18,987 nucleotides of DNA, taken from Verrucomicrobiota bacterium (GTDB lineage: Bacteria; Verrucomicrobiota; Verrucomicrobiia; Limisphaerales; AV2). The notes under the pieces are model-generated. The model did not search any database. It was given only the letters and a program-made list of their open reading frames with translations, and was not told the origin of the DNA. The first letter of the stretch is position 1. Every line of letters starts with the position of its first letter. The stretch spans positions 1 through 18,987 of the forward strand of contig QHOP01000377.1 of the NCBI GenBank assembly GCA_003219345.1, given 5' to 3'. Shown piece by piece: positions 14,018-18,987 of this stretch. The translations under genes and the position numbers were made by a program.

Positions 14018-14563
14018 TCATCTCCCTTCGGCAAACGGCATGCCCATCAGTTTTAACAGATCCAGCGCCTCTTCATCCGTCGGCGCCGTGGTCACTATGC
14101 TGACGTCCATGCCCTGGTGCCGCTTGATTTTGTCCAGGTCGATTTCCGGAAAAATCGTCTGGTCCGACAGACCGAGCGAATAATTGCCCCGCCCATCGAA
14201 CGAACGGCTGGAAACGCCGCGAAAGTCCCGGATGCGCGGCAACGCCGCCGCCACCAGCCGGTCGAAAAACTCGTACATCACGTCGCGGCGCAGTGTCACG
14301 CGGCAACCAATCGGCTGGCCCTGGCGCAGCTTGAAATTCGCCACGCTTTTGCGGGACTTGTTGATCACCGCCTTGCGCCCGGTGATGAGGCCCAAGTCCC
14401 GGGCCGCATCGTCCACCGCGCTTTTTTCCAACTGTGCGCTGACGCCCATGTTGATCACAATTTTCTCGAGGCGGGGCACTTGATGGACATTTTGATATTT
14501 CCGTTTCTCCACCAGCGCAGGCCGCACGCTCTCCACGTATTTCTGATACAATCTGGCTTTCAT
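14018..14563 (-). CDS. rplE: 50S ribosomal protein uL5
   Basis: The 181-residue protein begins MKARLYQKYVESVRPALVEK and includes VPRLEKIVINMGVSA, FKLRQGQPIGCRVTLRRDVM, RDFRGVSSRSFDGRGNYSLG and MDVSIVTTAPTDEEALDLLK. uL5 binds 5S rRNA and contacts P-site tRNA. I chose ATG 14563 because it gives the family's normal N-terminus; an in-frame TTG at 14605 would add 14 basic residues and cannot be excluded. With the ATG start, a 95-nt spacer containing a hexamer array separates it from rplX. Confidence 0.97.
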   Translation of the reverse strand: MKARLYQKYVESVRPALVEKRKYQNVHQVPRLEKIVINMGVSAQLEKSAVDDAARDLGLITGRKAVINKSRKSVANFKLRQGQPIGCRVTLRRDVMYEFFDRLVAAALPRIRDFRGVSSRSFDGRGNYSLGLSDQTIFPEIDLDKIKRHQGMDVSIVTTAPTDEEALDLLKLMGMPFAEGR

Positions 14564-14607
14564 TTCGCTTTTTTTCCGGATCTTGCCGGCGCGTTGTTTT
14601 ACCAAAT

Positions 14608-14643
14608 CCTGAATTGTAATTCTGATCCTGATCTTGATTCTGA
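14608..14643 (-). repeat. Six tandem hexamers between rplX and rplE
   Basis: On the plus strand six contiguous 6-mers fit the consensus TYCTGA; two copies are exactly TTCTGA, and the outer two diverge most. The array lies in the spacer upstream of rplE, 45 nt before its chosen ATG. Outside it, 14564-14607 is purine-rich on the coding strand and could code for an N-terminal extension if TTG 14605 is used. Confidence 0.7.
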
Positions 14644-14658
14644 TCGCCCGCGTCCGGT

Positions 14659-14934
14659 CTATGCATCCGCCGACACCGCGCCCCGTTTGGCGGCGCGGGC
14701 GTCAAATCTTTCCGCCAACATCACGTTCGAAAGGTGGATGGAGCCTTCGCGTTCAATGATCGCGCCCTGCGGATGCTGTTGGCTTTTGCGCTGATGCTTC
14801 TTGATCATCTTGACGCCTTCCACAATCAGCCGCTGCTTGCCGCTCAGAATGGTGATCACCTTGCCGCGCTTCCCGCGCTCGGTGCCGGCAATGACCACTA
14901 CTTCGTCGCCTTTTCTCACGTGGAATCTCCTCAT
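14659..14934 (-). CDS. rplX: 50S ribosomal protein uL24
   Basis: The 91-residue protein starts MRRFHVRKGDEVVVIAGTER and carries the KOW motif (KGDEVVVIAGTERGKRGKV) and VEGVKMIKKHQR. uL24 is one of the first proteins to bind 23S rRNA during assembly and lies near the tunnel exit. ATG 14934 was chosen over an upstream in-frame TTG at 14943: it sits 5 nt after the rplN stop and has the SD-like GAAGG directly upstream, overlapping that stop. Confidence 0.98.
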   Translation of the reverse strand: MRRFHVRKGDEVVVIAGTERGKRGKVITILSGKQRLIVEGVKMIKKHQRKSQQHPQGAIIEREGSIHLSNVMLAERFDARAAKRGAVSADA

Positions 14935-14939
14935 AACCT

Positions 14940-15305
14940 TCAAATCACTTCCGGCGCGAGCGAAATAATCTTCATGAACTTCCTGTCCCGCAGCTCGCGC
15001 GCCACGGGGCCGAAGATGCGCGTTCCGCGCGGATTGTTCTCTTTGTCGATAATCACAATGGCGTTCGTGTCGAAACGCAGGTACGAACCGTCGCTGCGGC
15101 GGATCGGCTTGCGCGTCCGGACAACCACGGCGTCCACCACCTCGCCCTTCTTCACCGTGCCATCCGGCGCCGCTTCTTTAATGTGGGCTTTGATAATGTC
15201 GCCTACCCGCGCGTAACGCTGGTTGCGTCCAATCACGCCGATCGCCGCCGCGCGCTTGGCGCCGGTGTTGTCAGCCACATCCAAAATGGAACGAATCTGC
15301 AACAT
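14940..15305 (-). CDS. rplN: 50S ribosomal protein uL14
   Basis: The 121-residue protein begins MLQIRSILDVADNTGAKRAA and includes GDIIKAHIKEAAPDGTVKKG and NNPRGTRIFGPVARELRDRK, the uL14 signatures. It forms bridges to the 30S subunit and is the docking site for the silencing factor RsfS in bacteria that have it. Length is almost exactly that of E. coli (123). The stop overlaps the region that serves as Shine-Dalgarno for rplX, and rpsQ precedes it by 14 nt. Confidence 0.99.
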   Translation of the reverse strand: MLQIRSILDVADNTGAKRAAAIGVIGRNQRYARVGDIIKAHIKEAAPDGTVKKGEVVDAVVVRTRKPIRRSDGSYLRFDTNAIVIIDKENNPRGTRIFGPVARELRDRKFMKIISLAPEVI

Positions 15306-15319
15306 AACCCATCCTCAGC

Positions 15320-15607
15320 CTAGGCCACCTTGGCCACTTCCTCGTTTCGCTCGACGACCTCGACCAGCCGCCAGCACTTGGTCTTGGACAACGGCCGCGT
15401 CTCCTGGATGCGAACGCGGTCGCCCACTTTCGCCTCGTTCTTCTCGTCGTGCGCGTAGAACTTGCTGTAAGCGGTCACGACTTTCTTGAACCGGGGATGG
15501 CGAAACCGCCGCTCGACGCGGACCACGATGGTCTTGTCCATTCGGTCGGAGACGACTTCTCCGACCCGTTCCTTGCGATGACCACGATGTAATTCCGTCT
15601 CAGGCAT
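15320..15607 (-). CDS. rpsQ: 30S ribosomal protein uS17
   Basis: The 95-residue OB-fold protein reads RKERVGEVVSDRMDKTIVVR, then VTAYSKFYAHDEKNEAKVGD and VRIQETRPLSKTKCWRLVEV, characteristic of uS17, a primary binder of the 16S 5' domain. ATG 15607 (MPETELHRG) was chosen, 7 nt after the rpmC stop; the frame is open to an ATG at 15655, but that would overlap rpmC by 41 nt and add residues with no family support. Confidence 0.98.
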   Translation of the reverse strand: MPETELHRGHRKERVGEVVSDRMDKTIVVRVERRFRHPRFKKVVTAYSKFYAHDEKNEAKVGDRVRIQETRPLSKTKCWRLVEVVERNEEVAKVA

Positions 15608-15614
15608 AGCCAGC

Positions 15615-15812
15615 TCAGGCGGCCTTGCGGCGCAGTTGAGAGATTCGGGTTTCAATTCGCGCGATGTCGCGGCGCAACAGCCGCAGCCGCGCCGGCTTTT
15701 CCAACTGCGCGCTGGCCTGCTGCAAACGCAGATTAAACAATTCCTGCCGCAGGTCGCGGCCTCTGGCCGTCAACTCGACCGGCGTCAAATCTTTCAGTTC
15801 GGACGCTTTCAT
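15615..15812 (-). CDS. rpmC: 50S ribosomal protein uL29
   Basis: The 65-residue, mostly helical protein begins MKASELKDLTPVELTARGRD and includes LRQELFNLRLQQASAQLEKP, the uL29 core, followed by a basic helix ending RRKAA. uL29 lies beside uL23 at the exit tunnel. It is separated by 15 nt from rplP and 7 nt from rpsQ; no obvious Shine-Dalgarno precedes the ATG. Confidence 0.98.
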   Translation of the reverse strand: MKASELKDLTPVELTARGRDLRQELFNLRLQQASAQLEKPARLRLLRRDIARIETRISQLRRKAA

Positions 15813-15827
15813 CGTTCGACCGCACGC

Positions 15828-16247
15828 TCAACCCAATTTATGGCGGGAAATGAATCTCGTCTTGATCGGCAGCTTCGCCGACGCCAGGCGCATCGACTCG
15901 CGCGCTACCGCCTCCGTCACGCCGTCCACCTCAAACAACACGGTGGCCGGGCGAATCACCGCCACCCACGATTCCACCCCGCCCTTGCCGGTGCCCATGC
16001 GCACTTCCAGCGGTTTCTTGGTGATGGATTTGTCCGGGAACACGCGCAGCCAGACCTTCCCGCGCCGCTTCATGAAACGTGTGATGGCCACGCGTGCGGC
16101 CTCGATCTGCTTGGTGTCCATCCAGCAGCGCTCCAGCGCCTGCAATCCGTATTCGCCAAATGCCACCGTGTTGCAACGGGACGCGATCCCTGTGCGGTGT
16201 CCGCGCTGCATCTTCCGATACTTTACTCTTTCGGGCATTAATGGCAT
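15828..16247 (-). CDS. rplP: 50S ribosomal protein uL16
   Basis: The 139-residue protein includes PERVKYRKMQRGHRTGIASR, AFGEYGLQALERCWMDTKQI, the signature RRGKVWLRVFPDKSITKKP and GTGKGGVESWVAVIRP. uL16 contacts A- and P-site tRNAs and is incorporated late in 50S assembly. The first ATG (16247, MPLMPERV) fits the common MALMPKRV start of relatives; ATG 16238 three codons later is the alternative. It follows rpsC after 24 nt. Confidence 0.99.
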   Translation of the reverse strand: MPLMPERVKYRKMQRGHRTGIASRCNTVAFGEYGLQALERCWMDTKQIEAARVAITRFMKRRGKVWLRVFPDKSITKKPLEVRMGTGKGGVESWVAVIRPATVLFEVDGVTEAVARESMRLASAKLPIKTRFISRHKLG

Positions 16248-16271
16248 AGGAAATCCCCGTCTAAATCAAAT

Positions 16272-16946
16272 TCAATTCGACGACGCCCCGTCTGCGCCGC
16301 CGGTCTTGTTTCCCCGCTCGACTTTCGTCTCGCCCTTGCAAATCCAGCATTTGACTCCCAGCTTGCCGTACACGGTGCTGGCCTCGGCAAAGCCGTAATC
16401 AATGTTCGCCCGCAGCGTGTGCAGCGGCACCCGGCCCTCGTGATACATTTCCGTGCGCGCCAGCTCCGCGCCGCCCAATCGGCCCGCGCAACGGATCTTG
16501 ATCCCGTCCGCGCCAAAATCCATCGCGGTCTGCACCGCTTTTTTCATGGCGCGACGGAACGAAATCCGGCGCTCCAACTGCAACGCGATATTTTCGGCCA
16601 CCAACTGTGCGTCCAACTCGGGTGTCTTGATTTCCTGAATATCAACGAAGATTTCCTTGCCGGTCATTCGGCTCAGTTCCTCTTTGATCTTGTCAATCTC
16701 GGCGCCTTTGCGACCGATGACAACACCGGGACGAGCCGTGAAAATGGTGATGCGGCAACGAGTCGCCGCGCGCTCGATCTGGATTTTCGGCACCGAGGCC
16801 GATTCCAGTTTCTTTTTCAGGATGTCGCGGATCCTGCGGTCCTCGGCCAGCAGCTTGCCGAATTCTTTCTTCTCGGCATACCATTTCGAACGCCAGTCTT
16901 TGTTGACGGCGATTCGCAGTCCGATCGGATTGGTCTTTTGTCCCAT
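16272..16946 (-). CDS. rpsC: 30S ribosomal protein uS3
   Basis: The 224-residue protein begins MGQKTNPIGLRIAVNKDWRS and contains the KH-domain loop ARPGVVIGRKGAEID (about residues 71-84) and the C-terminal domain (GADGIKIRCAGRLGGAELAR; LHTLRANIDYGFAEASTVYG). uS3 forms part of the mRNA entry helicase with uS4 and uS5. A short GC-rich hairpin (16959-16975) ends 12 nt before its ATG and no Shine-Dalgarno is evident, so the leader structure might affect its translation. Confidence 0.99.
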   Translation of the reverse strand: MGQKTNPIGLRIAVNKDWRSKWYAEKKEFGKLLAEDRRIRDILKKKLESASVPKIQIERAATRCRITIFTARPGVVIGRKGAEIDKIKEELSRMTGKEIFVDIQEIKTPELDAQLVAENIALQLERRISFRRAMKKAVQTAMDFGADGIKIRCAGRLGGAELARTEMYHEGRVPLHTLRANIDYGFAEASTVYGKLGVKCWICKGETKVERGNKTGGADGASSN

Positions 16947-16958
16947 ACTCAGCGTAAC

Positions 16959-17056
16959 GCAGCCGTCCGGGCTGCTTCTGCTCTTTTCTTAATCTTCATT
17001 TTCAATCCTAATTTTATTCTCGATCTTCCGGTTTTCCGGCGGGCGAGACGCCTGCC
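16959..17056 (-). repeat. Rpl V-rpsC spacer: two hairpins and a hexamer-like array
   Basis: This spacer upstream of rpsC holds three elements. A 6-bp hairpin, GCAGCC/GGCTGC, spans 16959-16975. From 16989 to 17031 there are about seven TTNATC-like 6-mers, with one extra base after the second unit. An 8-bp hairpin, GGCGGGCG/CGCCTGCC (one G-T pair, loop AGA), spans 17038-17056, nine bases from the rplV stop. Neither hairpin has a following T run on the coding strand. The periodicity is weaker than in the other arrays. Confidence 0.5.
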
Positions 17057-17064
17057 CTGCCGTA

Positions 17065-17397
17065 TCAGTTGTCTGACAAAACAATCTTGACATGGCAGTT
17101 CCGCTTCAACACCGGACCGGCCGAGCCGCGCGCCTTCGGCGTGAAGCGCCGCAACGTGGTCGCGCTCTGCGCCAGGGCTTCTTTGATGCGCAACACTTCC
17201 GGTTTCAAGCCGTTGTTGTTTTCCGCGTTGGCAATGGCGGACTTCAACGTTTTGGCCACGAAACGCGCGGACTTGCGCGGCACCACCGCGAGCACGGCCT
17301 GCGCCTGCAGCGCGTTCATGCCCTGAATCTGCCGCACCACTTCGCGCATCTTTTGCGCCGACATGCGCACGTTGCGGGTGATCGCTTGAACTTCCAT
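17065..17397 (-). CDS. rplV: 50S ribosomal protein uL22
   Basis: The 110-residue protein starts MEVQAITRNVRMSAQKMREV and includes FVAKTLKSAIANAENNNGL and the tunnel-lining hairpin TLRRFTPKARGSAGPVLKRN. The tip of this loop narrows the exit tunnel and in other bacteria is where macrolide-resistance mutations arise; it looks ordinary here. Length equals E. coli uL22 (110). It begins 4 nt after rpsS. Confidence 0.99.
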   Translation of the reverse strand: MEVQAITRNVRMSAQKMREVVRQIQGMNALQAQAVLAVVPRKSARFVAKTLKSAIANAENNNGLKPEVLRIKEALAQSATTLRRFTPKARGSAGPVLKRNCHVKIVLSDN

Positions 17398-17401
17398 AAG
17401 G

Positions 17402-17683
17402 CTATTTCGCTTCGGCCTTCGCCGTGTGGGCGCCGTGCTTTTTGAATATGCGCGTCGGCGAGAATTCGCCGAGTCGGTGTCCCACCATGTTTTCCGTCAC
17501 AAACACCGGGTTGAACACTTTGCCGTTATGCACGTTGAACGTCAGCCCGACAAAATCCGGCGTGATCGTCGAACGGCGCGACCAGGTCTTGATCGGCGTC
17601 TTCGATTTCGTTTCTTTCGCCTTCAAAATCTTGTCCATCAAATGATCGTCAACGAACGGGCCTTTTTTAATCGAGCGTCCCAT
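17402..17683 (-). CDS. rpsS: 30S ribosomal protein uS19
   Basis: The 93-residue protein opens MGRSIKKGPFVDDHLMDKIL and contains the uS19 signature GHRLGEFSPTRIFKKHGAHT. It pairs with uS13 in the small-subunit head near the A-site finger. The ATG is preceded by TGAATTT without a Shine-Dalgarno and lies next to the heptamer array in the rplB-rpsS spacer. Confidence 0.99.
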   Translation of the reverse strand: MGRSIKKGPFVDDHLMDKILKAKETKSKTPIKTWSRRSTITPDFVGLTFNVHNGKVFNPVFVTENMVGHRLGEFSPTRIFKKHGAHTAKAEAK

Positions 17684-17688
17684 AAATT

Positions 17689-17723
17689 CAATTTATCATT
17701 TGCGATTCACGATTGACGATTTT
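17689..17723 (-). repeat. Five degenerate heptamers upstream of rpsS
   Basis: Five contiguous 7-mers on the plus strand share ATT at unit positions 3-5; units three to five all begin CGATT. The array starts 5 nt upstream of the rpsS ATG. It is separated by only 4 nt from a different, octameric array that fills the rest of the spacer. Confidence 0.65.
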
Positions 17724-17727
17724 TCCG

Positions 17728-17775
17728 GGCCAACATCTTAATGATTCAACGCGTCAACGCGTCAACGTTTTAACG
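17728..17775 (-). repeat. Six tandem octamers after rplB
   Basis: Six contiguous 8-mers on the plus strand; two are identical (CGTCAACG), and the others keep the core AAyG or CAAC at the same phase. The array ends one base before the rplB stop codon. Together with the adjoining heptamers it accounts for nearly the whole 93-nt spacer between rplB and rpsS. Confidence 0.75.
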
Positions 17776-17776
17776 C

Positions 17777-18631
17777 CTATTTCTGTTTCATGGGCCGGCC
17801 ATCGCGCCGCGCCACGATGAACCGGTTCGAGTGTTTTCGCTTGTTGCGGGTCCGGTAGCCCTTCGCCAGCAAGCCCCACGGTGAGGTGAGCTGCTGCCAG
17901 CCTCCGCCGCTCTTGGATTTGCCCGCGCCGCCGCCGTTCGGGTGGTCAACCGGATTGCGCGACACGCCGCGGTTGATCGGTCGAATGCCGCGATGCCGCG
18001 AGCGGCCAGCCTTGCCCAGAACCACGTTCTCGTGCTCCAGGTTGCCGACCTGCCCGATCGTCGCGTAACAACTCTCGTGAATCCTGCGGATTTCCCCGGA
18101 TGGCAGCCGCACCTGCGCGTAACTTCCGTCCCGCGACATCAAGGTGGCCGCGCCGCCGGCCGAGCGAACGATCTGCCCGCCTCTGCCGGGCGTCAGTTCA
18201 ATGTTGTGTATCGACAAACCAATCGGAACGGATTTCAGCGGAAGGCTGTTGCCGAGTTCAGGGGGAACGTCCGGTCCGCTCAGGAGCTTGGCGCCGACAT
18301 GAATGCCTTTCGGCGCAATGATGTAGCGCTTCTCTCCGTCTTTATATTCGAGCAACGCCAGACGCGCCGTGCGGATCGGGTCGTACTCGATGGCCGACAC
18401 CGTCGCCTCCACGCCATGCTTGTCCCGTTTGAAATCCACCAGGCGGATTTTCTGCTTGTGTCCGCCGCCGATGCCGCGCGCTGTGACACGACCGTAGCAG
18501 TTGCGCCCACCGGTCTTTTTGCGAGTGACCACCAGGCTTTTTTCCGGCTCGGTCTTCGTCACGTCGGCATATGGCGCGATGGTGATGTATCGCGTCGAGG
18601 GCGTCAGCGGTCTGAAAGTTTTCACTGGCAT
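17777..18631 (-). CDS. rplB: 50S ribosomal protein uL2
   Basis: The 284-residue protein begins MPVKTFRPLTPSTRYITIAP and includes KKTGGRNCYGRVTARGIGGG with the following HKQKIRLVDFKR, KGIHVGAKL, GRGGQIVRSAGGAATLMSRD and NPVDHPNGGGAGKSKSGGG. uL2 is needed for subunit association and lies close to the peptidyl-transferase centre. The His corresponding to E. coli His229 (VDHP) is kept; the next position, usually His in bacteria (HPHGGG), is Asn. ATG 18631 was chosen over a TTG two codons upstream. No clear Shine-Dalgarno precedes it; rplW ends 12 nt upstream. Confidence 0.99.
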   Translation of the reverse strand: MPVKTFRPLTPSTRYITIAPYADVTKTEPEKSLVVTRKKTGGRNCYGRVTARGIGGGHKQKIRLVDFKRDKHGVEATVSAIEYDPIRTARLALLEYKDGEKRYIIAPKGIHVGAKLLSGPDVPPELGNSLPLKSVPIGLSIHNIELTPGRGGQIVRSAGGAATLMSRDGSYAQVRLPSGEIRRIHESCYATIGQVGNLEHENVVLGKAGRSRHRGIRPINRGVSRNPVDHPNGGGAGKSKSGGGWQQLTSPWGLLAKGYRTRNKRKHSNRFIVARRDGRPMKQK

Positions 18632-18643
18632 AAACAAGAAAAG

Positions 18644-18925
18644 TCAGGTCAGGACGATTTTATCCCCTGCTTTCAACGTCACGACGGCCTTCTTCCAATC
18701 GGGTGCCTTGCCGGCTTGAATCGTGCGCTGTCGGCGATATTTCCCGCGCACATTCATCGTGCTCACGTCAATGACCTTGACCTTGAAGAGTTCCTGCACC
18801 GCCTGGCGAATCTGTATTTTATTCGCCCGCCTGTCGGCCACGACGGTGTATTGGTTGAACTTTTCCGACTGCGCGGTGCCCTTCTCGGTCAGGCGGACAG
18901 TTTTAATGACTTCAAAAGCGTTCAT
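18644..18925 (-). CDS. rplW: 50S ribosomal protein uL23
   Basis: The 93-residue protein reads FEVIKTVRLTEKGTAQSEKF, then NKIQIRQAVQELFKVKVIDV and the loop MNVRGKYRRQRTIQAGKAPD, matching uL23. It surrounds the exit tunnel and is the docking point for trigger factor and the signal recognition particle. The rplD stop lies 6 nt upstream, and TAGGT formed at that stop may act as Shine-Dalgarno. Confidence 0.98.
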   Translation of the reverse strand: MNAFEVIKTVRLTEKGTAQSEKFNQYTVVADRRANKIQIRQAVQELFKVKVIDVSTMNVRGKYRRQRTIQAGKAPDWKKAVVTLKAGDKIVLT

Positions 18926-18931
18926 GGCGAC

Positions 18932-18987
18932 CTACCCGGCTAAACGTTGCTCCAGCTTCTCAAAGGCGCCGCGGGTGAACAGCAGTT
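18932..18987 (-). CDS. rplD: 50S ribosomal protein uL4, C-terminal fragment
   Basis: The window ends inside this gene. The last 17 codons read LLFTRGAFEKLEQRLAG before TAG (18934-18932), which resembles the C-terminal helix of uL4 (typically [LM]xTxxAxxxLExxL). Its place directly upstream of rplW, with a 6-nt gap, is the normal S10-operon order. In E. coli uL4 represses the S10 operon; nothing here tests that. Confidence 0.88.
   Translation of the reverse strand, partial: LLFTRGAFEKLEQRLAG

Noticed and set aside
17942..18943. Plus-strand open frame (333 codons) opposite rplB and rplW
   Set aside because: Antisense to two highly conserved ribosomal genes; translation has no known domain.

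Overview
This 19-kb window is the 3' portion of a bacterial S10-spc-alpha ribosomal protein supercluster. It lies entirely on the minus strand from the right edge (18987) down to about 4716. It is followed by an unrelated minus-strand transporter gene and by a convergent plus-strand block of three genes (1-2835). The DNA is moderately GC-rich. Classic gene order, no rpmD (uL30), zinc-free uS14 and uS4, an Ala/Lys-rich extension on uS11, and a neighbouring HGSNAT/DUF5009-type acyltransferase with two PQQ-type beta-propeller proteins together suggest a member of the PVC group, most likely Verrucomicrobiota. That placement is inference; no rRNA gene is present to confirm it.

Layout in transcription order on the minus strand: rplD (3' end only), rplW, rplB, rpsS, rplV, rpsC, rplP, rpmC, rpsQ, rplN, rplX, rplE, rpsN, rpsH, rplF, rplR, rpsE, rplO, secY, adk, map, infA, rpmJ, rpsM, rpsK, rpsD, rpoA, rplQ, then a strong intrinsic terminator (about 4716-4743). 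The genes encode large- and small-subunit ribosomal proteins, the Sec translocon channel, adenylate kinase, methionine aminopeptidase, initiation factor 1 and the RNA polymerase alpha subunit. Many are packed with gaps of 3-15 nt or overlap: adk/map by 4 nt, map/infA by 40 nt. Several starts are non-ATG (map TTG, infA GTG, rpsE GTG).

After the terminator, still on the minus strand, is an MFS permease with an unusual insertion of about 90 residues. On the plus strand are the end of one PQQ-type beta-propeller protein, a multi-spanning acyltransferase, and a second beta-propeller protein whose last blade looks internally deleted relative to the first.

The most unexpected signal is in the longer spacers inside the ribosomal operon. 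Five of them, upstream of rpsD, rplE, rplF, rpsC and rpsS, are made largely of short periodic DNA: tandem 6-, 7- or 8-mers, a different family in each. The rplF spacer is the most elaborate, with two octamer arrays of opposite orientation forming a 23-bp inverted repeat with one mismatch. A separate perfect 11-bp hairpin sits between rpsD and rpoA. I saw no tRNA, rRNA, CRISPR array, transposase or phage gene. No gene-free stretch exceeds 300 bases; the longest is 4555-4764.
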